64,000 bases of DNA from Parus major (taxonomy: Eukaryota > Chordata > Aves > Passeriformes > Paridae), in NCBI RefSeq assembly GCF_001522545.3, contig NC_031770.1, positions 7,281,321-7,345,320 of the forward strand, written 5' to 3'. Under the pieces are notes generated by a model. The model searched no databases and was not told the origin of the DNA. It saw only the letters and a program-made list of their open reading frames with translations. Shown here one piece after another: positions 1 through 12,784 of the stretch (the first letter of the stretch is position 1; each line of letters opens with the position of its first letter). The position numbers and the translations under genes are program-made.

Positions 1-3000
1 ATAAATGATGCAGTAATTAGACAGGTTTTAGTATAGACTGTATTTTATATCTTGTATGTATCCATTGCACATATATTATGTCATTGTAGATTTATTTTTT
101 TTTTGCAGCATATCTACTTAATAAAATTGAACAAAATTCTATATAAAATGTCTTATGTAGGATCTATCATGTCCCAAAGACAACTCCCAGGATAGCTTTA
201 TATGCAATCCCCATGTATTACATAGAATATGTAATAATGTACACTAGATGCTACTGAGGAACTTTTCATCAGAAGAATATTATGACATGAGAGCAGGAGT
301 CAGAGAACAAAGACGACTCTGTGATGAAGTTGATTTCTATCATGAGCTAAAAACAGAAACAGAAGTGTTAAAAAACATGTTAACAAAAAGCACTTCTGAG
401 TGCTGCTTTGTTGCTGTTTCCAGTCAAGCCTAGTAAAAACTATAAAAGAGAAAAAAGTAGAATTTAATTTCAGAAAAGAATATAAAGGCTGAAATCACTT
501 TGCTTTTATCCTTTGTCACTGGAAGGCTGACAAAACTTCTAAAGAGAAAGCATTCTGACAGACTTGCACACTTGTTTCTTTTCTGGACACAAAGGGGTCC
601 CTGGATCATGTTTTGGTTTGTTTTTATCTGCTTGACTACATTAAAATGCAGTTGGATGTGGGGCAAACGAAATTTTTTTAGCCCAGTGAGCACCGCAGCA
701 GCTCAGGAGCTTGAGCTAGCCAGCCACCAATCCTGTCTCACAGCTGAGGACTCTGAAAGAACAGCCACTGCCCAAAGTTCAGGCCAACATTTCAGCAGGA
801 TGCTGCAGAATTGGAAGGGGATGGAGATGAGCATACACCTGTGTGCTTGGGAACGGGAGGCAGTGGTAGACAGTGGCAGACAGAGACTTTGATCCAGCCG
901 TAGAGAGCACATGGCAGCCCCAGCAGTGTGACCCCAAAGAGGGAAAAGAAAACCCCACAAGCAAGAAAACAAAACACTTTTATTTTGCCAAAAAGAGAAA
1001 AGAGATATGGAGCTGTGAGCAATGAAAATGCTTCCTGTTGTTTTAGCCTTGCTGTGGGTGGAGAGAACAGACCTGAGATAAAGCATTGCCTCCTTTGCTT
1101 CAGCAGAGTTACCCATTTCATGAGCCATTTTTTCTGCTGGTAGAGACAACCTGCTACACCTTCCCTGCAATGACTGGCCTTGTATGTCAAGCAAGAGAGA
1201 CAGCATAATTGAAACTACTTCTGCTAAAACTCTGACTTGCATTGCTGAACCCCAAGGAAAAGAAGACTTAAAGATGGGTTATGCTTTTGGACTTGGTGGC
1301 TTCCCAAAAATGGCTAAAAGAATAATAGTGTCATAGGAAAGCAGAAGCTCCCATGGGGAGTTAGGAAGGGGTTGTAGGCAGCAAATGCCTGTTTTGGTGC
1401 AGCACTGCTACATAGCACACACCTCTCTTAAGCCCCCTATCCTGAGACCTGCTTGGAAGAGATGATGTCCCAAAGACATCTGCAAATCCTGGGCTGCCAC
1501 AATACTCTGGTCCTCATTGTGAGCCTGAGCCTCTGGTAGCTGGCATCTTGTTCAAGCCAATATGAAAAGCCTGTCTTTCAGACACTCAGTTGACACAACC
1601 CAACACTCACTGTCTCCAGTCAGCTGAAACTAAAACCAACCTTAAACAAACAATTGTATAAAAAAAATCCTCTTCAAAAAGTCTGAATCTGTCAGAGGGA
1701 AAAAAAACCTTCCACAGCTTCACAGTATTTTCAAGCCATTACAATGAAAACAATATTTGGAAGTGGCCATCATCTCATCAGGGCCTCTCTGCACTGTTCA
1801 CCACTTTCAGGCTCCATCCTGGTCGCCTGTGGGTGAAAGAATCACATTTTGAAAGGAGGGAAAGTCTAATTTCATCTGTTTCTGAGGAAGTGATGACAAC
1901 CTCTTTCTTTTTGCAAGTTTCTCTTTTCCCTTACCTCAAAGATTGTTGTGGTTTCTGAGAGACTGCTGCTTCTCGGGGCAACATCATCACAACTAGAAAG
2001 CCCCCAGTTAAATCCCTCACTAGCCTGATGCACATTTAAATAACAACAGGAGACACTCAAAAGCTCCGATGTTCTGCTGAGGAGTAATTGGACTATCCCA
2101 AATTTTGACATTTAAATCATTACAAACTCTTTTGGCATTTTCTTTACTACTCTACACTTCCCTTTCCTGAGTCTTCTTACAGGGTAGAGTTTGTGAAGGA
2201 CTGTCAGCTGTGAAACCAAAGACAAGACACTGGCGGGAAGCTCAGAATGCTTGTTCAGGCATTTATGCTGGCTGCTGCTGAGTGACCCCAGGCAGGCTCA
2301 TGTTACATGTTAGCCAGGATTATTGCCCTTTTTTTTATTCTCTTTGGGGGAAATAGGCCTTTCTGAGGATTTGGAAACATTAGAAGATGCTCTGCAAGTA
2401 CTCATTGCCAGGGGACAGCTATTGGACATTGCCAAACACAGATGCAGGGAGGAAGACTGCACTAGGTTTGTATGTATTTTAACTCAGTGGCAACTAATTG
2501 CCAGGCACCAAACATAAATAACTTTGTGACAGGAAAAAAACCTGAGACAAGGTATGCTATAAGACAGGGTGTCTCAGCATGGTCAGGTTGCTGCTGGAGG
2601 CATTTGAGGCAGATCAACCTCCTGTGCAGCGTTTTTTAAAGACTAGAAGGATGGACAAGGTCAAGGATTAAGGGGCTCATTTATCTTTGTACATCTCCCT
2701 GGCTTCATTCTCCACTTGGTCTCTTGCAGTGTCCCTACAAATGCTACTGGCATTCATGCAAGGCAAAGCCATACCAATCTCTGAGCCTGGGTGAGGTGAT
2801 TGTTGGCCACTCCAGGACCCTCTGGATCCCAGTAACTGTGGTGAAGTAGGACCCAGAGGGTCATCCACATAGGTAGATAGTGAGTGCATCCAGGGTGAGG
2901 CTTAAGGCACCTTCATCCCACAGTGCAAGCAAAGCTCACCTCAGGCATCTACAACCCTCTCCAGTTTCAGCTCTGCAAGACAGGCATCATACTCCAGACT

Positions 3001-3890
3001 GCATGATAACCTGATTAGGTGGTATGGCACATGGCCTTGACTAATCCTCTGGGCTGGAACTCACTCTCCTCTCCGTGAAATCTACAATGGAGAGGCAGGT
3101 CTACCCCTTTCTTTAGAGATGACAGACGCATCTCTAAATGTGGATGATATTTAGGAGGGACCCAGCATTGTTGATGTCCAATTGGGAGGATCAGAAATAC
3201 TGTGGTCTTCTGATTCTAGATCACATTGTCCTGATCAGGATTATTTGGGGTTTAGCAATTGAAATTTGTGAAAGTTATGATTTGGGGCATCTAACTCTGC
3301 TCCTAACCCTGATAGCACCCATGATGACAGGGTGTACTTCAGTCCTTCATGCTATTTCATCAGCATACCTCCCTGCAGGGAGAGTTAACATCTCTAGTGG
3401 GCACAGGTCTCCTTGGGGAACCCTTGGTGTGTGGCTCAGCTAATTGGAGAGGCCACAAGACACTCCCTGCTCCTCTAACAGCCTCAGGAGAGACAGGACC
3501 ACTCAGGGCACGAAGCATGTGTTCATCAACCATGTAGAGCACTTTATAGTGGCATTAAAATATTGTAGCACATAAAAAGTCCTAAGTAATGGTTAGTTTG
3601 GGCTTTGAGGCATTGTCTGTGTACATTGGGGATGTCAACAGACAGTGTGAGGGCTGGAGGCTGCACAGACTCTTGCAAAGATGGTGCTGAAAGCAAACTA
3701 ACAGCACTACTCCCTGCCACTGGAGTATGATGGCCATACTGTGCAATTATTCTGTTCTCCTTTTAAAACCCTGCAAGAAAACAAAAACCAAAAAAACAAG
3801 TACAAGAGTTTTTGCTGCAGAGTAAGCTTCTTCTGTCAATTTCAGCTCAGAGACAAATTCTGGTCAACATGGCTTGCAAAAACACATATT
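1..3890. other. Unique A/T-rich DNA, no gene seen
   Basis: No recognisable exon, RNA gene or young repeat. The longest open frame (minus strand, 703-1242, 179 codons) has no domain I recognise, overlaps several equally long frames and has no splice-site or coding-like pattern, so I treat it as chance. Confidence 0.5.
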
Positions 3891-4160
3891 CACTAAAGCA
3901 AAGAGCATATGCAAACACAGAAATAAAGATGCATATGCATAAACCAAAACAAATATCAGAAAATAAGGCAATAATTCTCTTCTTATGAAATTAGAGCGTT
4001 GACATGATCATTTTCCTCATTTGAAACACTAAACAACCCAGTCATAGCTAATTAGGGCTGCAATATTCATCAAATATGCCATATTGATTACAACGTGCTC
4101 TGAAACCAACCAGTCTCTCCATTTTAGATATTGAACCATAAATAAAGCATCAAACATAGC
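3890..4160. promoter_or_regulatory. Candidate homeodomain/POU-rich regulatory stretch
   Basis: About 270 bp of A/T-rich complex sequence carrying an exact 12-bp palindrome ATGCATATGCAT (3929-3940), a nearby CATATGCAAAC half-octamer (3906-3916) and a TAATTA core (4049-4054). The palindrome equals the published MORE site bound by POU-factor dimers. Clustering of POU and homeodomain sites is typical of vertebrate developmental enhancers, but function here is inference and conservation is untested. Confidence 0.3.
3929..3940. promoter_or_regulatory. Exact MORE palindrome (POU dimer site)
   Basis: ATGCATATGCAT is self-complementary and matches the MORE element (more palindromic Oct-factor recognition element) at all 12 positions. 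A second POU-like half site lies about 13 bp upstream. The match is seen directly; binding is not shown. Confidence 0.45.
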
Positions 4161-5191
4161 CAATGTTTCCTGATTGCTATGGGTAACTTCGCACCCTCTT
4201 CAAACACCCAGAAAGATTTCAAACCCATCATCCTAGTCTTTTAACACCACATCTCTCTTCTCATCCTTCTTGCTCTCCTTATTTTGGGGCATGTGCAGTG
4301 TATTCTTTTGGGGAATATGCAATGCACTCAATGCTGTATCAGCCAGAAATGTGGTGACAAAACCAAAGTATCACTGCTGGTCTCTGTGGATGCTTGACTG
4401 GCACTTAAATGCATTTTTAAATATTGGAAAGGAATCTGTAAGCAGTGGATCAGCTCTCAAAAAGGGATTTGTTTCATTTTTAATCTGCTTTTTAAAAAAT
4501 TTTTAAATTAGCCCTTAATCAAGTGAATTTATATTTCAATCCATTGGGCCTTATTTCCTGGAGAGCTTAAAACACACACTCATCCTATTTATCCAGACAG
4601 ACAGACATGCTCTGGAGTGAGGAAAAAAACAACAAAATAATCCCAGAGTTTCCCATCTAACTGATTTCCCCCTTCCTCCCCAAATTCCCATTATTTGAAA
4701 AAGACCTACTGGGCATAAAGAACTGGCACACATGTACCTTTTCCCTTCTAGCTCAAGTTTAAATGGGAAGATAGGTCACAGCATGCCCTGGGCACAGGCT
4801 AGGGGAGGTCACACTGCATGTGATGAGAAAACCCCTTTTACCCAGCGTGGGGGTCAAAGAGGAGACGCATGGTCACAGTTCTCATATCATCTGAGTCTGT
4901 GGTCTGGAAGAAAGAAACAGCAGCTATCACCTCTCAGGAGACATTTGGTACCCATGCTGCTGGAGAAGATGTGCTTCCTCTCAAGCTGTGTTAGCACAGC
5001 AGTCATCAGACAGGAAAGAAAATAAAAAGTGAAACACTCTGTTTAACCATTTTAGGCCACTTGACCTAATTTGGTGGTGAAGGTATTAACTCCTTGTTCT
5101 GAAATTGTTGGTAGGTAATAACAAAGAAAACCCCAGCCCTTTCTGGTATTTCTGGCAAGAAATAATTTACCATTTGGAACCATTCAGAGAG
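4161..5191. other. Unique DNA, no gene seen
   Basis: Short chance frames only (at most 97 codons). No repeat family recognised. Confidence 0.45.
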
Positions 5192-5375
5192 TCATAGAAT
5201 GGTTGGGTTGGAAGGAATCTTAAAAATCCTTTAAAGGTCCATTTCCACACCCCAGCCACACCTTCCCCTAGTTGGAAGCTCCCCAGGTCAACATGCTCAA
5301 AGCTCCCTCCAGTCAACATTTCCAGAAATGTAGCATTCACCACTTATCTAGCTAATTTCCCAGGACTCCTCAGTC
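5192..5375 (-). mobile_element. CR1 LINE 3' end fragment
   Basis: Begins TCATAGAATGGTTGGGTTGG, which is the reverse complement of the CR1 3' terminus, and continues with degenerate forms of the conserved CR1 3' UTR (accordance with the typical 'fast-evolving tail plus AGTCCAACCCCCC' block is weak but ordered). CR1 is the main avian non-LTR retrotransposon, and 5'-truncated tails like this are its usual form. Many differences from the consensus mark it as old. It lies in unique DNA with no partner ORF. Confidence 0.75.
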
Positions 5376-5646
5376 TTATCAATCACAAGTGCATGCTATA
5401 ATGCACCAGCAATACACAAGACTTGGGGTTTAGAAAGATGAGCAACATGTTATGATTTAACTTAGTGAATACAAAAAGTTATTTTCTCAGTTGCAGGCTT
5501 TGGTGAGAAGCTTGCAACAGTAGTTTGGGAGTCTTGGACAATGAAGAGAAAAAGCTGTAATTAAACTGTATGGAGAAGAAGTAAATATTTTGCTTGCAGT
5601 GAGTATGTCATGTCCCATTCATTAAAAGCTGGGAACTGAAGAGTGG

Positions 5647-5726
5647 ATTTTTTTATTTATTTTATTATTAATTTTTTATTATTAATTTTTTATTATTTTT
5701 ATTATTTTTTATTATTTGGGGGGGGG
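5647..5726. repeat. T/A-rich low-complexity tract with G9 run
   Basis: Repeats of TTTTATTATTAA-like units for about 70 bp, ending in a run of nine G (5718-5726). Possibly derived from slippage in a retroposon tail. Functionally neutral by default. Confidence 0.8.
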
Positions 5727-6454
5727 CAGGCTGAGGGGGGTAAGAGTCATGTTTGCAATGAGTTATGAAATATAAAAAAAAATCAATCAGAAGCAGATAG
5801 TGGAAATGCTTTAAATCCAGTCATGCTTTCTGCACTCTCTTACAGAAAGGCTGTTGGGAATTTTAAAAAAATGATAGTGAAGGAGAAGAAGAAAATAAAC
5901 AATGAAAGAAAAGAGAATGGGAAGAGAACAGCTCCCAGAGCTTGGCCTTTGTTCACAGATGGGCCAATCTCTTTCCCACTAGCTTGGACGAGAGCAGAGT
6001 TGTTCTGCTTGTCAGGCTACCAACTTCCTCTTCTCTTTTCTTTGGTTGTTTTTGCTTCTTTCTCTCCTTCACTGTCATTTTTTTTGTCATCATTTTGGCC
6101 AAATGATGAAATGGCACTCCCCAAAGATACTCCTCTCTATAAAGCCCTTGGGCTCATGCTAGTAGGGGACAAGGGGCTGGAGAAGTGTGGGCTGAAGGTT
6201 CCAGAGGCCTGCAATGCTAACAAAGAGCAAGATCCAAGCAACATGCAATCAAGAAACCTACAGGGGGAAAAAGAATTGGATACATTTGCTTATTTTAAAA
6301 GAAATATTTTGGATGCACTGACTACACAGCCCAGAAATTCTCACCAAGCTTGAGATGTGTTGGAAGCTGTCCTGCAAGACAAAACTAATTCAGAACATCT
6401 TAAAGCAACTGTCAGACTTATCTGCACTTTGCCTCTTCTGGATAAAGTCCCTGA
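5727..6454. other. Unique DNA with 176-codon chance frame
   Basis: A plus-strand frame at 5823-6353 (176 codons) has a lysine-rich start and a hydrophobic middle, but no domain I recognise and no initiation or splice context that stands out. I see nothing else. Confidence 0.4.
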
Positions 6455-6520
6455 GAAAACTTCTTGAAAACATCAAGTTCCAGAAAACTTCTTGAAAACA
6501 TCAAGTTCCAGAAAACTTTT
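6455..6520. repeat. 28-bp tandem duplication, 2.3 copies
   Basis: Two identical 28-bp units, 6455-6482 and 6483-6510 (each GAAAACTTC...AGTTCCA), followed by the first ten bases of a third, diverged in its last bases. Perfect identity implies a recent duplication or a length-variable minisatellite. Confidence 0.9.
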
Positions 6521-8186
6521 ATGTTCCTAGAAAGCTCTCCAAGATTTTCATTTAAAAAAGGGTATAGCTATTGGTGTGCTGAAACAAGACATCCTGAAAC
6601 TATTTAAAGAATGATTGAATGTTGAAAAAGTAAATCTTCAAATAAAAATATGAAAGAGCAAGAAGTAAAGTTTGTATTTAAAGTACTGTCTGTATTTTGT
6701 AGTCTTTACAAAGAGATTCACACATCATTTCTATTCCTTCCCTTAACTGCCTGATTTTGAACAAGATATAGCAATTTGCCACAAAAGAAAACGCCTTTAT
6801 TTATTGTTTGAGGCCAAAGCTTTGTGGAGCCTTACCCAGTGGGAGCTTTGAGTAGGGAGGTTTTGTCTCAACCCCAAAGGCATCACCACATATCTCACTA
6901 CAAAGATATTCATCCTCAGACTATAAACTGACTCATCTGCTCCTGCAGAAATTGCTGTCAATGCATTAAAAAAATATTTGGAGTTCCAGTTTGGATCAAT
7001 TATATTAACTGAATTTTATCTCTCCTGCTATCTTCTGTGCAAAGGACATCAGATTTAGCAACACAGACCATTTGGATGGCCTGAATTGATATGGATCCTT
7101 CAGAGACAAAAAGTGCACAAATGAACAATGAAAGACACTTTCTTCCAGATGTTGCTATGGAGTCAAGGTGTCTGAGAATACGAAATTTAGTGATGAGATT
7201 GTTGGCTTCAGGCACCCAGAGTCCAGAGGGGAAATCTTGGCGCTGTTGACACTGAAGGCAGAGCAATCCCAATATCAGATGTCTGGGGCTAGACATGCTG
7301 TAGGAGATCCCTGGATTTTTGGAGTCATGGGATATACAACCACTCTATTCTTCATTTCCCGGGACCCTCTCGTATTTGACAGCTGCCAATTTGCCTGGGT
7401 CTTTCTTGGCACTACCTTCTCTGCTCAGCTCTACAGCAGCCTCAGTGACACACTGCCTGGGTTCAACTTTATTGTATGCTTTAAGCTCAACTCCATCCCA
7501 TCTCTTCCCACATTAAGAGCCCTCTCTTTTCTCTGTCCCTTCCTTCACTACTCCTTATCAAGACAATGGTATTAAAGCCAGGAGCTCATAAAGAAGCAAC
7601 CAAACTAAAAGGCAGAGTACTTAGTAAATGAGCAGTCATTTAGCACATTTAGGTTTTCTTCTAGGAAGCAGCAAAGATTTTGAGCCCATTATTCAAGAAA
7701 ACCTGTCTGCAGTTTTTAAGGATCAACATTTGAGAAGAGATGATGCTGATAATTTTTTTAAATCTGTGATCTCTCACCAGTCATCTACTCATAAATAAGA
7801 ATTAAATTTTCATTTATACTACCCATCCAGTTTCTTCAATTAATAAATACTTCTTTTCAGTTCTTTTTTCTGGTGAAAGCCTTCATGAGCAAGAATTCCC
7901 TCATTAAGGGAATTTACTGAACCATTCCAAATGTCCCTGCCCAAGTTCTGAGGTGGTTTCAATCTCTAGGTCATGTCAAAATATTTAATCTTGAAGGTAA
8001 AACTATTGAATTCAGGAATAAGAAAATTAAAAATATTGAATAATAATACTTTAAAAAAAAATAAATCTGACTGAAGGTAGAAAGAATTCACAAGAATCAT
8101 TGCCTGGTGGAGTTCACCATAGTGCAGCTCAACCTGACCATTGTGATACCTTTCCTCTTCTCCCTACCACATAACGATTGGCATGC
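6521..8186. other. Unique A/T-rich DNA, no gene seen
   Basis: Only overlapping short frames (up to 135 codons, 7168-7575 plus) with no recognisable domain. No repeat family recognised. Confidence 0.45.
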
Positions 8187-9065
8187 TGTTCTGGGGTGAT
8201 TTTATGAGGATACTCTATTCCCTAATCATCTGCTTTATAGATCCTGCAGAGCTTTCAGGTGGGTCCTGGTGAGGTGTGGGCTTTCTTCAAGGACTCACTC
8301 CAGAGCGTGCTGGGTGCAGCACCGGCCGCACAATAGATTGTTGCTTTGCTAGATTAGATTTTGCTGACTTAAGCAAGAAGTCTCCTTTTTTCCTTTCCCT
8401 GTTTTGGAGGCTGTGCTGGCAATCCTTTTGGTGGCTTCTGTTTTGTTTTCAGCTGCTTGCCTTGGTTTTAGTCTGAAGTCGGGCGATCGCCAAGGCGGTT
8501 GACCAGGACCTGCAGGGGTCCCGGTGGGGAGACCTGAGGAAAAGCTGAACCAACAAGAGAAAGAACACCAAAATCCAAGAGATTTGTCTGCTGTGAGGAG
8601 GAGACCAACTCCAGAAATTCAACAGGTTCCCATCTCTTTTGCCTGAGCTGCTGCATGAACTCTCTTTCACTTCCTTAAAACAAAGGGAAGGCCACCATTC
8701 TGCCTTTCCCACCACTCGGCAGTCAGTGCGTTTTTCTTCCAGGGACATTTTTAGTTCTTGGTTCTGCTGTGTGTGGGGGGCAGGAGAGGTAAGGTTCTGA
8801 AAGTTCAATATTTAGAATTTATTCTATCTTTTTTATGTGCTGTGCAGGCACCTTGTTTTGTTAATAAAGATCTGTTTTGTTAATAAAAATTTTGTAAAGA
8901 AAAATTTGTTTTGTTAATAAACAGTTGGGGTTTTTTTCACTTTCACCTACTATTATTTATTTCTTTCATTTGCAGAAAAAGGGGATTGCTGAAGCCCCTC
9001 TCTTTAGAGAAAACAATCATATCAAAGTGTTTTTCTCCTAAATTTGTCTCTGAACTGAGAATAAG
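8187..9065 (+). mobile_element. Endogenous retrovirus LTR (probable solo LTR)
   Basis: Starts TGTTCTGGGGTGATTTTATG, the kind of TG-initial end expected of an LTR, and is more GC-rich than its surroundings (for example the GGCGATCGCC palindrome at 8483). It ends in an R/U5-like stretch with AATAAA repeated in three TTTTGTTAATAAA units (8852-8922). From memory the opening resembles a common passerine ERV LTR, but I cannot name the subfamily. No gag, pol or env frame adjoins it, so a solo LTR is likeliest. The right edge is uncertain (8974 to 9070) and I found no clean target-site duplication. Confidence 0.6.
8852..8924 (+). promoter_or_regulatory. Triple poly(A)-signal cluster in LTR
   Basis: Three near-identical TTTTGTTAATAAA units each supply an AATAAA hexamer within about 70 bp. 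In an LTR this marks the R region where viral transcripts are cleaved. The tandem arrangement suggests local duplication and could make a strong transcription stop for plus-strand RNA. Confidence 0.5.
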
Positions 9066-12000
9066 CCATGTGCTCTGGCTATCTTGTATTTGCTTCACCA
9101 TCTTTGACCTTTCAATATCTCATGGTTATGTCAAAACAGCTTTTGCCCAGCGAACTCTAGCAGAAAGGAATTAGCTTGCACAGCCCACTCCAGCATTTCT
9201 GAGCCAGGACTGAGGTAGCCTTATTGGCCTCCATGGGATGATAACACATTAAAAAGTCCCTTTTGCCATCTCATTTATTACCCAATATGGCATTGCATGG
9301 AAATATTAGAAGATCCAGTATCCACAGAGATAGGCTAATTTTAATGATTAACTGAGGAACTATTAAATTTGACTTCACTGCTCCACTGTCATTATGGAAT
9401 TAGCATTAACGGCCATGTACTTACTGCAAGATATGTAATGAGACTTGCTGGAAATGACAATGCCAAAGATCTGGATCTCTGTAATTATAAACTCAGTATA
9501 TATAATTTAGAAAGAAAAAAAAATTTAAAATCTCTCATGAGCTTCAGTTAGTTGCCAAATTGTGCTCGGGTCCCTGGAATGTGAAGCCAAATAATTTTAT
9601 TTTTCCTCCCTCTTGTCTTCACTCTGAGTCTCTTGCTCTCTCTGGTTGCTTTTAATTAAGCCTGGGTAAAATTAGCAGACAGAAAATCAACACTTTGAAA
9701 AATGTCTCATTGCAGGATGATGGTAGGACAGCTTGAAAACTCCAGCAGTTTTTCATTGCAGTGGCTATAAAGAGTGCAGTAATGTCAGGCCTCCTGGAAA
9801 ACCTGTCATGGCTCCCATTGCTTGGGAAAACAGAGGACCAGAAGAGAGTAAATCCAAGACTTGAGGCATTGCCCTTTCCCCCATCTAAGTTGTACATGGG
9901 TATGTTAAAATTTGCCACTCCTTGCTTTGGTGGCAATTCCCTCCACATGAAACACATCTCCCTTCGGTCTCCCCCGGCACCATACTGTGTGTCATTTTTC
10001 TTTGGCCTTTGACTTCATCTCTACCTCCTTTTTGTCCCTTTTCAACACTTTTCTGACTGTAGTCTTTGTTCAAAACCTCTCAGTCCTCTGGTGAATAGCC
10101 TGGTGCTCTTTGAATATCTAAGCTGCCCCTTCATCACTTGTTTTAGCTGTTTTTACTTTTCTGTCATGACCATCTGATCTACCCACTAGAGCTTCCTATT
10201 CTCTGACAGCCGTCTATGCCCCATCATCTCCACCACAATTGCATTTTTCACTTTGTCTTCTCTTCTTGATCTTCCCAATCTGTCTAAAACATTTGTTTTC
10301 ACATATATTCCAATGTTCTCCTTTTGTTTTCTTCTGCTAATGTCTCATGTCCTTACACCATCTTCAGGGCAATGCTCACCTTTAAGTGATAGATCTTCCT
10401 CTCATCCTGAAGACCTCCCTGCCCCTTCAGGCTCTCACATATTCAGTAGATGAACAACTGACTCTCTGGACAGATAAATCAATAGGAAAGTTTTTTCCAT
10501 GATGAGTCCTGGTCTTCCTCTGCCAAAACAAAGACTGTGGATGGCAGAGGGTCTGTAATGGCAGCTCTTGCATTACAAAGAGACATCTTGGCTTTGATAT
10601 TTTTTTCTCCAATTTTTTCTCCCCAGGGATGATGGACAAACACAGTCCTCATTCTTACCATTATTTTGTAATACTCATATGGGCTTGATGTGTCAGCTTC
10701 TGTCCAAAATTGAATTTCATTTCCAGTCCCACATGTTCTCTTGTTATCTTCCAGACAGGACTTATTTATCACTGACTTTGAAGAGCAGCTCTTGCCCACA
10801 AAAGTCTGCTGTATTCACCTGTAAATTTACTTAAATTTTGCTTTTTTTCTTTAGCCCAATCACAGTGCTAACACCTGCTCTGTATTAAACAAATACAGAA
10901 ATTGTTTTTATTTTAAACACTCTTCTTCACAAGATAGAGCCAGTGCACTGTTTGGTTACCTGTAGGGAATATCTATGTCATGCTCCCTCTTTCCTAACTT
11001 CCCTCTCTTAACATTTACAACAACTACATTTCATACTGGTTTTTAAGATTTATTTTTTTTAAGTGAAAATATAGGAGAGTATTTTTACTCCAAAATTCTC
11101 ATCAAATACTCCTCTTCCATGGCTTCTCTTCCTAGAGACATCTCTACTGAATTAGTTGTGTCCATAGCACATCCTAGAAAGGTTGTCCTGAGCTGTCCCA
11201 GAGCTTCCAGGAGATGGAACTATGAATGTGTGAAAGCTGATTTGAGAGATGCCCTTCAGTGTCCACACTGGCAAACTGTTGTCAGGAGAGCCGAGGATCT
11301 GGCAGCAAATAGCTGTTCTAATTGTGTTATCGTTGACAGCATTACTGTAAACTGCATCAAAACAGAGGGAGAAGTGCAGGTGGCAATGCAGTTCAATTGT
11401 TGTGGATTTATCTCTGGAGAAAGAAGGGATTAACAGACTTTTCTTAGATGACTCTGACTTGTGCCTCCTCCCAGACAAAGTTAGGACAGTTTTTTTTCAA
11501 GACATACAGCTTTGGGATTTAAAAAGGTAAATTGTCAGTGATATTATAATGGCAACACAAAGCAGCACAAGGACAGAAAAGGCTGCTAGGATTCATGAAT
11601 TTGGGCTCTCACAGTGGGAATAAAAATATATATCTGTGAATGAAATAAGATATTCACAATTTTTATGGAGTAATTAAGAAAAAAAGAAAAGAGCAGGCTA
11701 AAGATTCCTTGTGGCCACACAAATCCGTCCTTGTTTAACAGGGTGTTGATTCTATTTATAAAATTCACCCTGTGGTGCCAGAGTGCCCACCTCTGTATCC
11801 TAATTGCAGGTGCTGTCTGTGCTGCTAATGAATGGTGTTTCAAGGTATCCCCTACAAATAAGTGTAAATTGCTGTAAGCCAGCGCCCTTGAATACCTTTC
11901 AGTATTTGAAGTCAATTTGTGAGACACTTGTGATCCTGTTGATGACCTGTCTGCCCTCTTGTCTTCTTGTTTCTCCTTTTCTGAGTTTTCTCAGTAGCTC

Positions 12001-12324
12001 CTATGTCTGCCAGCACAACCAGGGCTTTTCTTTTTTTATCAGCTGCTGTGAGTCCATGACTAAAACAAACCTTGAAATATTTTGAACAGACAGATGATTA
12101 TACACCTGGTGCAAGGTTTTGAGTGATTGTTATTACCACTGTGCTTACCTTTCTTCAGCAACAAAGCTACAAGAAAAAGACGGAAGCAGAGGGGAAAACT
12201 GCATTTTCTGAAGTCAGTGTTCTAATTTCTCCTTTTTGACATTTGCACATACTGTTTTGTCTTCAAGAATATAGGATGTGCCCTTCATAACAAAAGAAAC
12301 TGAAAGTTGAGCTGTTCAAGTGTT
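9066..12324. other. Unique DNA, no gene seen
   Basis: Contains frames up to 108 codons on both strands around 11.12-11.48 kb. The plus frame 11119-11433 has a cysteine-containing, protein-like composition, but I recognise no family. Nothing else supported. Confidence 0.4.
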
Positions 12325-12784
12325 TTGAGCATCCAAAGGAGGTGCATGAGGATGGTGAAAGGTCTGGAAGAGAAGCTGTAAGTGGAGCAGCTGAGGCCAC
12401 TTCTTCAGCCTGGAGGACACTGACAGGAGACATGGTTGCAGTCTACAGCTTTCCCATAAAGGGAAGAGGAGGGGCACTGAACTCTTCTTCCTGGGCACCA
12501 ATGACAGGACTCAAGGGAATGGCCTGAAGCTGAGTCAGGTGATGTTTGGTTTAAAAATCAGGGAAAGGTTTTTCCCTCAGAGGGTGTTCCAGCACTGAAA
12601 GAGGCTCCCCAGGGAACTGCTCACAACAGTTCACACAACTCTTCACACCAAGTCTGACAGATTTTCAGAAGTTTTGGACAAAACTCTCAGGCCTATGGTG
12701 GGGTTTTGGGCTTGTTCCCTGCACAGAGTCAGGAGATGGATCACCCCTGTGGATCCCTTTCAACTCAGGATATTCTATAGTTCT
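12325..12784 (+). mobile_element. CR1 LINE 3' region fragment
   Basis: Reads in CR1 sense direction: a GGTGAAAGGTCTGGA block, GCCTGGAGGACACTGA, GAATGGCCTGAAGCTG, AAGGTTTTTCCC, then the closing GGATCCCTTTCAACTCAGGATATTCTATAG (12751-12780, quoted here only as landmarks). These are the ordered landmarks of the CR1 3' UTR, ending in the ATTCTATG terminus. 5'-truncated, with indels in the middle. Older than a species-specific insertion. Confidence 0.85.

Noticed and set aside
703..1242. 179-codon minus-strand open frame
   Set aside because: No recognisable domain, several equally long overlapping frames on both strands, and no splice or start context. Consistent with chance.
11119..11433. 104-codon plus-strand frame with a 108-codon frame opposite
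   Set aside because: Protein-like composition but no family, no conserved motif and frames open on both strands, as expected by chance in this composition.
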